Source: Sphingobium sp. SCG-1 (GTDB lineage: Bacteria > Pseudomonadota > Alphaproteobacteria > Sphingomonadales > Sphingomonadaceae). From it: a stretch of DNA of 64,000 nucleotides. The stretch is taken from NCBI RefSeq assembly GCF_002953135.1, contig NZ_CP026372.1, forward strand, positions 4,059,001 to 4,123,000, written 5' to 3'. Below, one piece after another: positions 15,032 through 24,829 of the stretch (positions are counted from its first letter, which is position 1; each line of letters starts with the position of its first letter). The notes under the pieces are model-generated. The model worked only from the letters and a program-made list of their open reading frames with translations. It did no database searches and was not told the origin of the DNA. Both the position numbers and the translations under genes were made by a program.

Positions 15032-17716
15032 CTATCCGCTGTTGCGCAACGCCGTCGCAATGGCGTTGATCGACAGTTCGATGCCTTCCTTGATCCGCGC
15101 GTCATCCTCCCCAGCACGATGGCGCTTGAGCAATTCGATCTGCAGCAAATTCAACGGTTCGATATAGGGCAAGCGCAAGCGAATGGACGTCTCGAGCGCG
15201 GGATTGTACTCCAGCAGCCGCGATTGGCCCGTCAGCGCGAGCAATTCGTCATGCGTCTTGCCCCACCCGTCGGCAATCCGCCCGAAGATGACATCAGCCG
15301 CCGCCTGATCCTGCACAAGGGGCAGATAGCGCCGAGCAATACCAAGATCGGATTTCGCAAGCACCATCTCCAGATTGGCCATGGCCGACCGGAAGAACGG
15401 CCAGGCCTGCGCCATGTCGGCCAGCAGCGCCTTGTCCTCAAAGGCGTGCAGCGCGTGACCGACGCCGTACCAGCCGGGCAGCATCACCCGCGCCTGTGCC
15501 CAACTGAACACCCACGGAATCGCGCGCAAGTCCTCGATCCGCGTGCTCTTGGTACGGCTGGCGGGACGCGACCCGATCTTGAGGCCGGATATTTCCTGGA
15601 TAGGCGTCAGTTCACGGAAGAATTCCTTGAACCCCTCCGTGCCGTACACAAGGTCGCGGTACGCCGTGAACGAGCCGTGTGAAAGCGTATCCATCGCCGC
15701 CGTGAAACGTGCCGCATCGCGTTCCGACAGCGCCTCCGGCTCAAGACTGGCAAGCAGCGTCGCGCTGGTCATCGCTTCCAGATTGACCGCCGCCACATCG
15801 CGCGTACCGAATTTGGCAGCAATGATCTCGCCCTGTTCCGTGACGCGGATACGCCCCTGAACGGTGCCGGGCGGCTGCGCTCGGATCGCCGCGAAGGCTG
15901 AGCCGCCGCCGCGCCCTACCGCCCCGCCGCGCCCATGGAACAACTGCATCGCCGCGCCTGCCTGCGCGAACACCGGCTGCAATGCCTTGGACGCCTCATG
16001 CAGGCTCCAGGTCGATGTCAGGTAGCCGCCATCCTTATTGCTGTCGGAATAGCCGATCATCACTTCCTGATGACCCCGCCGCGTCACGATGCCGCCGATT
16101 TCCGGCAAGCCGAAATAGGCGGTCATGATAGACGGCGCGGACTCAAGGTCGGCGATGGTTTCGAACAGCGGCACGGCCATGATCGTGGCCTGCGGAGGTG
16201 CGCCATCCACGCCCGCCTGCCAAAGCCCCGCTTCCTTGAGGACGATGTTGACCTCCAGCAAGTCAGACACACTTTCGGCCTTGCTGATGATATAGTGCGT
16301 GATGCACTGCGGGCCATAGGTCTTGAGCGCTTCGGCAGCGGCGTGGACGATGGCCAGTTCAGACGCTGTTTCCTCGCTGTAGGCCGCAAATCGCGAACCC
16401 AGCGGGCGATTGCTCGCCAACTCCCGCCGAAGCAGCGCAATCCGCGCAAACTCATCGAGCGCCGCATAGTCCGCCTCGACGCCCGCTTGCTTCAGCAGTT
16501 CGGCGACGACACGTTCATGCACGTCGCTATTCTGACGCATGTCGAGCGTTGCCAAATGGAAGCCGAACGTCTCCACTGCCCGGATCAGACGGCCGAGCGC
16601 GCCGCCCGTTGCAAGCACACCCTCGGCATCGCTGGCAAGTCCTTGCGCGATTACCACCAGATCGCGCCGCAATGCCGCCGGATCGTCATAAGGATCAGCC
16701 GACAAGGTCGAGGGACGAGAAGGCGCTTTGCCTGTTAATGCCTCATGCGTCGCGCAAAGCCGTGCATAGACGCCGGTGATCGCCCGTCTATAGGGTTCGT
16801 CACGACGGCTGGCCGAAGGATCGCCGCTCCGCTCCGCCAGTTCCAGCACGGCGTCGGGGACATGCGCCAGTTCGGTTGAGAGCGACAGTTCCGCGCCCAG
16901 TGAATGAAGCTCGTCAAGATAGTAGGAGAGCGCTGCTTCACAGGCGCGGGACAAGGCGAACCTTAGCTGATCCGCTTGCACATAAGGGTTGCCGTCACGA
17001 TCGCCGCCGATCCAGCTTCCGACGCGCAGGAAACTCTGCGGACGCGCGCCCAGCACGCGCTCCCATCGCGCGTACAGCGCCGGCAAAACGGGCAGGAATG
17101 TGTCCCGAAAATAGGCGAGAACGTTCTCGATCTCGTCCTGCACGTACAGCCGCTCACGACGCAACGGACGTGTCTGCCACAGGAGCGCGATCTGCCGGGC
17201 GATCGCTTCCTCGATAACTTCGCCATTGTCCGTTTCGCTTTTGCCGCTGTCCATCAGCAGCATCAGATCCGCAATGCGGTTCTTGTGATCGATCATGCTC
17301 TTGCGGCGCACCTCCGTCGGATGTGCGGTAAGCACAGGAACGATCAACGCTTTGTCCAGGAGGGCCAATATGGCATCCTTCGATACGCCATGCCCCTCCA
17401 GTGCAGCTATGGCTGAGGCCATGTCGGCCCCCGGTTCGACTGCAATGCCCTGGCGGTCTTCGGCAAGATTGGCCAGCATCGAGAACAGCATGAACCCGCG
17501 TACGAACGCGAGCGTGTCGTCCAGATTCAGCGCATCCAGGCCCGTATCGACAAGATCAGCCCCGGCAACACCGCGTGCACGGTCTACGGATGCTGAACGT
17601 ATGTATTCCGTCTGGCGATAGAGATTCTCTCCGCCATAGGCCCGAATGACGTCGCCAAGCAGGCGCCCCAGAAATCGGATGTCGGGATTTTGTGTGATTG
17701 GAGGAGCGCTGGCCAT
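15032..17716 (-). CDS. ppc: Phosphoenolpyruvate carboxylase
   Basis: 894 residues, full length for bacterial PEPC, which forms oxaloacetate from PEP and bicarbonate to refill the TCA cycle. Landmarks are VLTAHPTEVRRKSM (active-site His), VGSWIGGDRDGNPYV, MIGYSDSNKDGGYLTSTW, FHGRGGAVGRGGGSA and the C-terminal substrate-binding end with INAIATALRNSG. The start MASAPPITQNPDIRF is preferred over an in-frame ATG 15 nt upstream. The gene stands alone; the two lipoprotein genes follow on the same strand after 71 nt. Confidence 0.96.
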   Translation of the reverse strand: MASAPPITQNPDIRFLGRLLGDVIRAYGGENLYRQTEYIRSASVDRARGVAGADLVDTGLDALNLDDTLAFVRGFMLFSMLANLAEDRQGIAVEPGADMASAIAALEGHGVSKDAILALLDKALIVPVLTAHPTEVRRKSMIDHKNRIADLMLLMDSGKSETDNGEVIEEAIARQIALLWQTRPLRRERLYVQDEIENVLAYFRDTFLPVLPALYARWERVLGARPQSFLRVGSWIGGDRDGNPYVQADQLRFALSRACEAALSYYLDELHSLGAELSLSTELAHVPDAVLELAERSGDPSASRRDEPYRRAITGVYARLCATHEALTGKAPSRPSTLSADPYDDPAALRRDLVVIAQGLASDAEGVLATGGALGRLIRAVETFGFHLATLDMRQNSDVHERVVAELLKQAGVEADYAALDEFARIALLRRELASNRPLGSRFAAYSEETASELAIVHAAAEALKTYGPQCITHYIISKAESVSDLLEVNIVLKEAGLWQAGVDGAPPQATIMAVPLFETIADLESAPSIMTAYFGLPEIGGIVTRRGHQEVMIGYSDSNKDGGYLTSTWSLHEASKALQPVFAQAGAAMQLFHGRGGAVGRGGGSAFAAIRAQPPGTVQGRIRVTEQGEIIAAKFGTRDVAAVNLEAMTSATLLASLEPEALSERDAARFTAAMDTLSHGSFTAYRDLVYGTEGFKEFFRELTPIQEISGLKIGSRPASRTKSTRIEDLRAIPWVFSWAQARVMLPGWYGVGHALHAFEDKALLADMAQAWPFFRSAMANLEMVLAKSDLGIARRYLPLVQDQAAADVIFGRIADGWGKTHDELLALTGQSRLLEYNPALETSIRLRLPYIEPLNLLQIELLKRHRAGEDDARIKEGIELSINAIATALRNSG

Positions 17717-17833
17717 GGCGCATTGCTGCATTGCAACAGAGCTGTGGTCAAGCGGCTTCCGCGTCTAGTTTGCGCCGGTTGATGGATAGACTGAGTTACA
17801 GGCTTACGAACCCACTTGCCTGCGTAGCCTCCT

Positions 17834-19318
17834 ATGCGCCATGGCAGCGGTGTGACGGCGGAAATCGAAATCGGCATGGACGGCGCGGGTCAACCGGTTC
17901 GCATGGACGTGGAGGAACTGCTCGCAACGCGGCTGCTCGTTCAGGGCAATTCGGGATCGGGGAAGTCGCATCTGCTGCGGCGGTTGCTGGAGGAGAGCGC
18001 GCGGCTGGTGCAGCAGGTCGTGATCGACCCGGAGGGCGATTTCGTCACGCTGGCCGACAGTTTCGATCATGTCGCGATCGATGCGGGTGCGTATAATGAG
18101 CGGGAAATTGCGGCTCTTGGCGCGCGCATCCGGGAGCATCGCGCGTCGGTGGTGCTGAACCTCGAATCGCTGGAAGTCGATGCGCAGATGAAATGTGCGG
18201 CGATCTTTCTGAACGCGTTGTTCGATGCGCCGCGCGATCATTGGTATCCGGCACTGGTCGTGGTGGACGAGGCCCAGATGTTTGCGCCAGCCGCGGCGGG
18301 TGACGTTTCGGAAGATGCGCGGCGTGTTTCGCTGGCGGCGATGACGAACCTGATGTGCCGTGGCCGCAAGCGCGGTCTGGCAGGCGTGATCGCGACGCAG
18401 CGGCTCGCCAAGCTTGCCAAGAACGTGGCGGCAGAGGCGAGCAACTTCCTTATGGGACGCACCTTCCTCGACATCGACATGGCGCGCGCAGCGGACCTGC
18501 TTGGTATGGAGCGGCGGCAGGCTGAACAGATTCGCGATCTGGAGCGCGGGCGTTTTCTGGCGTTGGGACCGGCGATATGTCGGCGGCCGATATCGGTGAA
18601 GATCGGCCCGGTGCAGACCAGCACGCGGATGGGCACGCACAGCCTCCTTCCGCTCCCCTCGGCGGCCAGCGGCGGCAATGTGCAGGCGATGCTCTTTGCC
18701 GAGATGGAGGCCGACGCGCCCCCTCCCCCGCCGCGCCCCGAACCCAAGCCGGTTGCGGCGGAGGATCTGATCAGAGTGATTTCGGGTCCGGATCTGTCCG
18801 TCCCCGCTGGCAGCCGGTCGGATGAGCCGGCGGTCGATAGCAATGTGGTCGATGCGGCGGTGATCGCTGTGCTGGAGGAAATGGTTGCTGATCCCGGCAG
18901 CGCGTTTCAATCGACGGCCGTGCTCTATCAGGATTTCACAGTCCGGTGCCGGATGCATCGCCTGACCAAGGTGCCGCTCGACCTTCCGGCCTTCCGCCGC
19001 CGCTTTGCGATGGCGCAGGCCGGGATGCTCGATGCGGGCGATCCGCGTTGGGAGCTGCCGCTGGCAGTGGCATCGCGATTGCCGGAGGATATGCTGGCAC
19101 CGTTTCTGCTGATCGCGCATGCGGCGCTGAAGGGGCAGGCTTGCCCGGACGATGAAGCGCTGGCACGGGCCTATGGCACGAGTTCACAGGGGCGCGTGCG
19201 GCGGCTGATCGACTATATGGAAAAGCAGGGCGTGATCGTCGCCCGCACCGACTTTGGTGGCCGCCGGTCGATCGGCGTGCCGGAACTGGGTCTCAGCACC
19301 GCCGCTGCCGAGGGCTGA
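17834..19318 (+). CDS. HerA/VirB4-like ATP-binding protein (DUF87-type)
   Basis: 494 residues of a P-loop ATPase in the HerA/FtsK superfamily. Walker A is GNSGSGKSHLL at about 38-48 and Walker B is ALVVVDEAQMF. GVIATQRLAKLAKNVAAEASNFLMGRT resembles the sensor/arginine region of HerA. A Pro-rich linker near 300 separates a C-terminal helical region that ends in a possible winged-helix (GRVRRLIDYMEKQGVIVARTDFGGRRSIGV). No NurA-type nuclease or conjugation gene is adjacent, so its partner and substrate are unknown. A GTG at 17852 is an alternative start. Confidence 0.8.
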   Translation: MRHGSGVTAEIEIGMDGAGQPVRMDVEELLATRLLVQGNSGSGKSHLLRRLLEESARLVQQVVIDPEGDFVTLADSFDHVAIDAGAYNEREIAALGARIREHRASVVLNLESLEVDAQMKCAAIFLNALFDAPRDHWYPALVVVDEAQMFAPAAAGDVSEDARRVSLAAMTNLMCRGRKRGLAGVIATQRLAKLAKNVAAEASNFLMGRTFLDIDMARAADLLGMERRQAEQIRDLERGRFLALGPAICRRPISVKIGPVQTSTRMGTHSLLPLPSAASGGNVQAMLFAEMEADAPPPPPRPEPKPVAAEDLIRVISGPDLSVPAGSRSDEPAVDSNVVDAAVIAVLEEMVADPGSAFQSTAVLYQDFTVRCRMHRLTKVPLDLPAFRRRFAMAQAGMLDAGDPRWELPLAVASRLPEDMLAPFLLIAHAALKGQACPDDEALARAYGTSSQGRVRRLIDYMEKQGVIVARTDFGGRRSIGVPELGLSTAAAEG

Positions 19319-19328
19319 TGCCCATAAG

Positions 19329-19363
19329 AAAAGGGCGGCGTCCGCGTTGGACACCGCCCTTTT
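19329..19363. terminator. Bidirectional intrinsic terminator
   Basis: AAAAGGGCGG pairs with CCGCCCTTTT, with further inner pairing, in the gap between the ends of the HerA-like gene (+) and ftsH (-). A-rich and T-rich flanks make it functional in both directions. Confidence 0.9.
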
Positions 19364-19384
19364 CAACTCACCTAGATGTTGCGA

Positions 19385-21334
19385 TCAGGCGCCCTGTGGT
19401 GCGGGATCGCCGAAGGGCCCCTTGCGGCGGCGCGTCTTGGGGATAGCCGTGCCGGCGGCTGGAATGCTGGACGGGCGGATCGTCGTGCCGTCGTCGCGGG
19501 TGATTTCCCCCTTGTCGAGCAGCGTCTTGATCTCGTCGCCCGAGAGCGTTTCATATTCCAGCATCGCATTGGCCAGCAAGTGAAGCTGATCCTCATGCTC
19601 GACCAGCAATTCCTTCGCCCGGTTATAGCCCTGTTCGACCAGTGCGCGAATTTCCTTGTCGATCAGCTTGGCGGTCTCGTCCGACATATGGACGCGCGCG
19701 CTCTGTGAATAGCCCAGGAAGGTTTCGCCCTGCTGCTCTTCATATTGCAGCGGGCCGAGCTTTTCCGACATGCCCCATTGCGTGACCATGTCGCGCGCCA
19801 GCTTCGTCGCATATTGGATGTCGCTGGATGCGCCGGACGACACCTTGTCATGGCCGAAGATCACTTCCTCGGCGACGCGGCCACCCATGGCGACGGCCAT
19901 GTTGGCGTGCATCTTGTCGCGATGATAGCTGTAGCTGTCGCGCTCCGGCAGACGCATGACCATGCCCAGTGCGCGCCCGCGCGGGATGATCGTCGCCTTG
20001 TGGATCGGGTCGGACGCCGCTTCATGGACCGAGACGATAGCGTGGCCCGCTTCATGATAAGCGGTCATCTTCTTCTCATCGTCGGTCATCACCATGGAGC
20101 GGCGTTCCGCGCCCATCATGACCTTGTCCTTGGCCATCTCGAATTCGTCCATCGCGACGAGACGCTTGCCGCGCCGCGCCGCCATCAGCGCCGCTTCGTT
20201 GACGAGGTTCGCGAGGTCAGCGCCGGAGAACCCCGGCGTACCGCGTGCGATGGTGCGTGCATTGACGTCGGGCGCCAGCGGCACCTTCTTCATGTGCACG
20301 GCGAGAATTTTCTCGCGCCCTTCGATGTCGGGACGAGGCACCACGACCTGACGGTCGAAGCGGCCCGGACGCAGCAGTGCGGGGTCGAGCACGTCGGGAC
20401 GGTTGGTCGCCGCGACAATGATGATGCCTTCATTGGCCTCGAAGCCGTCCATTTCGACCAGAAGCTGGTTCAGCGTCTGCTCGCGTTCGTCATTCCCGTT
20501 GCCGAGGCCTGCACCGCGATGACGGCCGACTGCGTCGATTTCGTCGATGAAGACGATGCACGGCGCGTTCTTCTTGGCCTGCTCGAACATGTCGCGCACG
20601 CGGCTTGCGCCGACGCCGACAAACATTTCCACGAAATCGGAGCCGGAAATCGTGAAGAACGGCACACCGGCTTCGCCTGCAATCGCACGCGCCAGCAGCG
20701 TCTTGCCCGTACCCGGCGAACCGACCAACAGCGCGCCCTTGGGAATCTTGCCGCCGAGGCGGGCGAATTTGGTCGGGTCTTTCAGAAACTCGACGATCTC
20801 TTCCAGCTCTTCGCGCGCTTCATCGATGCCCGCAACATCCTGAAACGTCACGCGGCCATGCTTCTCGGTCAGCAGCTTGGCCTTCGATTTGCCGAAGCCC
20901 ATCGCACCGCCCGCGCCGCCGCCCTTCTGCATCTGCCGCAGAACGAAGAAGGCAATGCCGAGGATCAGCAGGAACGGCAGCGACTGGTAGATCAGGATCA
21001 TCCAGAAGCTTGGCTGCTCCTCCTGCTGACCGCTGTATTTCACGCCATAATCGTCGAGAAGACCCGGTAGGCTCGGGTCCGCGACGGGTACGGTGGAGAA
21101 GCGCTGGTCATTGGTAAGCGTGCCGGTGATCCGGTCGGGCGCAACGGCCACTTCCTTGACCTGCCCGTCCTGCACCTTCTGTCGGAATTCGGAATAAGCG
21201 ATGCCTGTGCCTGCCGACGAGGCCGTGCGGCTGTCGAACATCGACACGAACAGCAACAGGGCGACGATGACGCCGGCCCATATCATCGCGCTCTTGATCC
21301 AGGGGTTGCCCTGCGGTTCCTTGTCGTCGTTCAT
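19385..21334 (-). CDS. ftsH: ATP-dependent zinc metalloprotease FtsH
   Basis: 649 residues from the start MNDDKEPQGNPW (an upstream in-frame start gives 14 extra residues and is less likely). Two membrane helices (about 14-31 and 110-131) bracket a periplasmic domain. The AAA module has Walker A GSPGTGKT at 205-212, Walker B CIVFIDEIDAVG and the second region of homology ATNRPDVLDPALLRPGRFDR. The zinc site HEAGH is at 427-431. It degrades membrane and short-lived cytoplasmic proteins. It usually follows tilS directly, but here about 560 bp and an oppositely oriented small gene lie between them. Confidence 0.97.
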   Translation of the reverse strand: MNDDKEPQGNPWIKSAMIWAGVIVALLLFVSMFDSRTASSAGTGIAYSEFRQKVQDGQVKEVAVAPDRITGTLTNDQRFSTVPVADPSLPGLLDDYGVKYSGQQEEQPSFWMILIYQSLPFLLILGIAFFVLRQMQKGGGAGGAMGFGKSKAKLLTEKHGRVTFQDVAGIDEAREELEEIVEFLKDPTKFARLGGKIPKGALLVGSPGTGKTLLARAIAGEAGVPFFTISGSDFVEMFVGVGASRVRDMFEQAKKNAPCIVFIDEIDAVGRHRGAGLGNGNDEREQTLNQLLVEMDGFEANEGIIIVAATNRPDVLDPALLRPGRFDRQVVVPRPDIEGREKILAVHMKKVPLAPDVNARTIARGTPGFSGADLANLVNEAALMAARRGKRLVAMDEFEMAKDKVMMGAERRSMVMTDDEKKMTAYHEAGHAIVSVHEAASDPIHKATIIPRGRALGMVMRLPERDSYSYHRDKMHANMAVAMGGRVAEEVIFGHDKVSSGASSDIQYATKLARDMVTQWGMSEKLGPLQYEEQQGETFLGYSQSARVHMSDETAKLIDKEIRALVEQGYNRAKELLVEHEDQLHLLANAMLEYETLSGDEIKTLLDKGEITRDDGTTIRPSSIPAAGTAIPKTRRRKGPFGDPAPQGA

Positions 21335-21591
21335 GCCATCTCGCTTTCTGGGACCAAGATAGGGCGCGCCGTCCAAATGGCAATATGAGTCGCGGCCGCC
21401 CTGACCGGCTCAGAACATTTAGATTAGAAGGTATTGCACTATGGTGAACATCGCGGAAACGAAATGGCTTTGCGCCAGCTTGCGATGCGGGGAGCGACGA
21501 ACGGACGGCGTTGTCCTATATTGGCAGCTTCAAATTTCGAGGTCGGTGGTTTAGCGGAAACCTCAATCTGGAAAGGGCGTTGCGCATCCCG

Positions 21592-21906
21592 ATGTTGATC
21601 CACGTACCCATTGCCATCGGCGTTCAATGCATCTGCTGGCTGATCGGCCATATTCTAGGCGCGCCGACCAGGGCATCTGTGTGGATGGGATGCTTTGCAG
21701 GTTCTGCAGTATGCGTGATGCGCGAGATCACCCAGCGCGAATATCAGTGGATCGAAGCGTTCGGCGGCGGCTTGCGGGCCAATATGCCGGGGTACATGGG
21801 AATGAAGTTCTGGGAATGGAACGCGCATTCGATCACGGAAACGCTGGTCGCCATCGGTGCGACGATCGCTTTGGCGGCGTTTTGCGCATGGTGGCGGCCT
21901 CAGTGA
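21592..21906 (+). CDS. Small membrane protein of unknown function
   Basis: 104 residues from ATG 21592 (the frame opens earlier at TTG 21511, which would give 131 residues). A hydrophobic segment MLIHVPIAIGVQCICWLIGHILG starts the protein and another ends it (ETLVAIGATIALAAFCAWW). Between them is a polar stretch with MREITQREYQWIEAFGGGLRANMPGYMGMKFWEW. This resembles a small phage-like or accessory membrane protein, but I do not recognise the family. It is oriented against tilS and ftsH and overlaps the end of tilS by 7 nt, so it is probably a later insertion into that run. Confidence 0.55.
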   Translation: MLIHVPIAIGVQCICWLIGHILGAPTRASVWMGCFAGSAVCVMREITQREYQWIEAFGGGLRANMPGYMGMKFWEWNAHSITETLVAIGATIALAAFCAWWRPQ

Positions 21907-22841
21907 CGGCGCGCAGGCGCTCGCGACAACGTCCAGCTCTTGCCGCCTGTGAACAGCCAGTTCCCCAACATCGCTTTTCCACCCGAGTTGAGGTGCACCA
22001 ATGCAGCGTCGAGCGCATCTCCGCGTGGAGGAGGCGCTTCCGGTTCCGCCTGTTCGAGCATCCTAATGATGAGGCGGCGTTGAATCTCTCTGGGGAACCC
22101 GGTCACCTTCAAAATCCATCTGTCGCCATCATGCACAAGATGCTCGGCGCATAGTTCAGCCATCATCCATTGCAGGGCTTCCTCCGCGTCAGCCAGCGCG
22201 GCCGCGCTCCGCGTCGCAGCCAGCGGGTCCAGCCAATCGGCATCAGCCAGACGTTTACGCAGGGAAGCACGGTCGAAGCGCTCGTCCACATTGCTGGGAT
22301 CATGCACGAACGGCATACCCTTGGTTTCCACCAAAGCTTGCAATTCCGCCTTTCGCCAGCCGAGCAAAGGCCGCAGGATAGCGCCGCTCCGCGTCCTTAC
22401 GCCTGCCAATCCCGACACGCCCGATCCCCGATTGAGGCGCATCAACATCGTTTCAAGCTGATCGTCAGCATGATGCGCAGTCATCAGCCAGTCCAGGCCG
22501 CGCTCCGCCCGCCAGTCCTCTAGCAACGCGTATCGTTTCAGGCGCGCGGCCGACTGGATGTTACCGGTGATCGGCTCTGATGGATGCAAGGTTCGATGCG
22601 GAACGCCTATGTCCGCACAATAAGCTGCTACCATCGCCGCTTCATCCGCAGATGCGGAACGCAGGCCGTGATCCACGGTTGCCGCCTCGACCTGTCCCGA
22701 AAATGCCTGATGCGCCAACCATAGCAGCGCCATGCTGTCGGGTCCGCCCGACACGGCAATTCCATAACGCGACGATGAAGCTGAGCCAGTCAGGCGGTCG
22801 GCGGATTGCCGGAAACGAAACGCCTGATCGTCAGCCACCAC
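21900..22841 (-). CDS. tilS: tRNA(Ile)-lysidine synthetase TilS
   Basis: 313 residues, shorter than E. coli TilS but typical of alphaproteobacteria lacking the full C-terminal domain. The PP-loop SGGPDS is at about 31-36, followed by VDHGLR, then TAHHADDQLETMLMRLNRGSG, which contains the second conserved block. It converts C34 of tRNA-Ile(CAU) to lysidine so that AUA codons are read correctly. It starts with GTG, 3 nt after the cpoB stop, so the two are translationally coupled. Confidence 0.94.
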   Translation of the reverse strand: MVADDQAFRFRQSADRLTGSASSSRYGIAVSGGPDSMALLWLAHQAFSGQVEAATVDHGLRSASADEAAMVAAYCADIGVPHRTLHPSEPITGNIQSAARLKRYALLEDWRAERGLDWLMTAHHADDQLETMLMRLNRGSGVSGLAGVRTRSGAILRPLLGWRKAELQALVETKGMPFVHDPSNVDERFDRASLRKRLADADWLDPLAATRSAAALADAEEALQWMMAELCAEHLVHDGDRWILKVTGFPREIQRRLIIRMLEQAEPEAPPPRGDALDAALVHLNSGGKAMLGNWLFTGGKSWTLSRAPARRH

Positions 22842-22844
22842 ACA

Positions 22845-23771
22845 TCACGCGGCGCATTTTGCGCGGTCGCGGCCCTTAGTCATCATGCCCCGCAATGTCG
22901 CGCTCATCGTCGCTCCGTACATCTGCTCCAACTCGCTATAGACCTTGCATGCGTCTGCGGGCTTCTTGAGCTGGATCAGCGCTTCGCCCAGCCACGCAAG
23001 GCTGTCGGCGGCGCGATCGCCCTTGGGCCGCTTCTGATAATTCTCGTAGAACGCCACAGATGCGAGCGCGGGCTTGCCATCGTCGAGATAGGCGCGACCC
23101 AGCAGGTTCGCGGTACGGCTGGCGGCCGGCGCAGAGCCATATTTGTCGAGTGCGGATTTCAACTGCGCCTGCGCCTCGGGAAAGAACTTCGCTTCCCAAA
23201 GCCGATAGCCATAGGTGTAGGCGTCAAGCGCCTGATCGCCTGTGTCGGGCAACTGCACCTGCGCCACTGCTGCCTTGCGCGCTTCGGATGCTGCGGGCGT
23301 CGCCTTGGCGGGCGGAGGCGCTGAAGCTGAGGGCGAAGTTGATGCATTATTCGGCGATCCACCCGCAGTCGGCGTGGTCGCAGGCGGCGCGGCATCGGCC
23401 GGCGAGAGCTTCGCGTCCGTCTCCGCCTTGTACTTGGCGAAGGCGTCTTCCAACTGCTTGATTTTGTAGCTGTTTTCCTCGGTCTGCCCCGTCAACGTCG
23501 CAAGCTGGCCTTCCAGCGCGTCCACGCGGGCGATGAGATCAGCTACAGGAGTGGATGCGGGCGCGCCGGGAGCTTCTACCGGCACCGGAGCCCTGGTAAT
23601 GTCCGGCTCGATCGGTGTGCCGCCTGGAAAGATCTTGCGCTGAACGGCTTTCATTTCCTTTTCCAGCTTTTCCACACGCTGCTGGACGGGCGCGCCGGAC
23701 TGCGCGGCTATCGGCGGCGCGAGCATAAGGATAGCTGCCAGAGCGGAAGCAGAAGCAAGCAAACGACGCAT
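22845..23771 (-). CDS. cpoB: Tol-Pal system protein CpoB/YbgF
   Basis: 308 residues: a signal peptide (MRRLLASASALAAILMLAPPIAAQ), an N-terminal coiled coil (about 30-110, VQQRVEKLEKEMKAVQRK and QLATLTGQTEENSYKIKQLEDAF), an Ala/Pro-rich linker and C-terminal TPR repeats (LDAYTYGYRLWEAKFFPEAQAQLKSALDKYG onward). CpoB works in the periplasm with Tol-Pal to coordinate outer-membrane constriction and peptidoglycan synthesis. The start at 23771 is chosen because GAGGA precedes it. The rest of tol-pal is not in the window. Coupled to tilS. Confidence 0.9.
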   Translation of the reverse strand: MRRLLASASALAAILMLAPPIAAQSGAPVQQRVEKLEKEMKAVQRKIFPGGTPIEPDITRAPVPVEAPGAPASTPVADLIARVDALEGQLATLTGQTEENSYKIKQLEDAFAKYKAETDAKLSPADAAPPATTPTAGGSPNNASTSPSASAPPPAKATPAASEARKAAVAQVQLPDTGDQALDAYTYGYRLWEAKFFPEAQAQLKSALDKYGSAPAASRTANLLGRAYLDDGKPALASVAFYENYQKRPKGDRAADSLAWLGEALIQLKKPADACKVYSELEQMYGATMSATLRGMMTKGRDRAKCAA

Positions 23772-23837
23772 GAATGATCCTCGGGGAATGAACATGCCGC
23801 AGAGCATAAGGGGTTTACGGCACGGGTAAAGCTTCCG

Positions 23838-24707
23838 TTATCGGGGAGCGGCAGGCCCGGTAGCGGGAGTTGGCGCAGCCGTGCCCGAAATTGGGGGAGT
23901 TGCCGCTCCAGGTGCCGCACTACCCGGCGCGGGAGCGCGCGCGAGCAACGCCGCTGCGCTGATCGGCACATCGGATATCGTGCGTTCCGGCGGTCCCAGA
24001 GGCGGCACCGCCCGCCCGCCGACCGTCACAGCGACCGCGTTTGGCCGTCCCGTCAGGATCATCGGGTTGTTGGCATTGGCAGGAACGGTGAATGTCTCTC
24101 CCTTTGCCATCTGCTTCTCGAACAGCCGCTCGCCAGTGCCATCATAGATACGCAGCCATACCTGATCGGTGGCCGTCAGCACGACTGGCCCCTGTGTTGG
24201 AGGCGGCGCGGGACGCGCGGCTGGCACACCCTGCCCTGCCGTGGGTTTAGACGTTTGCGGATCGACCTGCGCCGCGATCTGTTCGTCGGTCGGCGGCGTG
24301 AACATCTGCGAGCGCCAGACGCCCCAACCCACCGCGATAAGAAGCGCAATGATCGCTGCTGTCCATGCCAGATACCGCGGCGGCACGCGCGCCGGATCGG
24401 CAGGCTCGAACATCTCGTACCGAGGCGCATTGGCAACATCGGCGCTGGCCAGTTCCCGGCGCACGCCTGCCGCGATCTGCGTCTCATCCGCGCCGACAGC
24501 CCGCGCATAGGCCCGCGAAAATCCTACGGCATAGGGAATACCCGGCAGTGCCGCATAGTCATGGGCTTCGACCAGCGAAAGCTGACGGACAGGCACGCGC
24601 GTGCGAGTAGCGACATCCTGAAGCGAAAGCCCCTGCGCCTCCCTCGCGCGGCGCAGGACATCGCCGGGCCGGTCCATGTCGAGCGCGCCTTGTTCGATCT
24701 CTTCCAT
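23838..24707 (-). CDS. rodZ: RodZ-like helix-turn-helix membrane protein
   Basis: 289 residues. An N-terminal HTH_25-type domain (about 10-75, GDVLRRAREAQGLSLQDVATRTRVPVRQLSLVE) is followed by one membrane helix (about 113-131, YLAWTAAIIALLIAVGWGVW). A periplasmic DUF4115-type beta domain follows (VWLRIYDGTGERLFEKQMAKGETFTVP), and the tail is Pro/Ala-rich. RodZ links MreB to the envelope in rod-shaped cells. The domain order fits RodZ well, though I cannot confirm an MreB partner from this window. Confidence 0.85.
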   Translation of the reverse strand: MEEIEQGALDMDRPGDVLRRAREAQGLSLQDVATRTRVPVRQLSLVEAHDYAALPGIPYAVGFSRAYARAVGADETQIAAGVRRELASADVANAPRYEMFEPADPARVPPRYLAWTAAIIALLIAVGWGVWRSQMFTPPTDEQIAAQVDPQTSKPTAGQGVPAARPAPPPTQGPVVLTATDQVWLRIYDGTGERLFEKQMAKGETFTVPANANNPMILTGRPNAVAVTVGGRAVPPLGPPERTISDVPISAAALLARAPAPGSAAPGAATPPISGTAAPTPATGPAAPR

Positions 24708-24829
24708 ATCTTCCGTTTCGCCCCTCTCGCGGGGGCCGCAAAAGCGACCGTGCAGGTCCGTTCTCTCATTGGCGTGCGGCTTGTGTCAACGCCGGACCTG
24801 AAGGAAATGCGCCAAGATTCAAATGGTCA

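Noticed and set aside
19745..21070. 441-codon open frame antisense to ftsH
   Set aside because: Same-strand composition shadow of the AAA and protease motifs on the minus strand.
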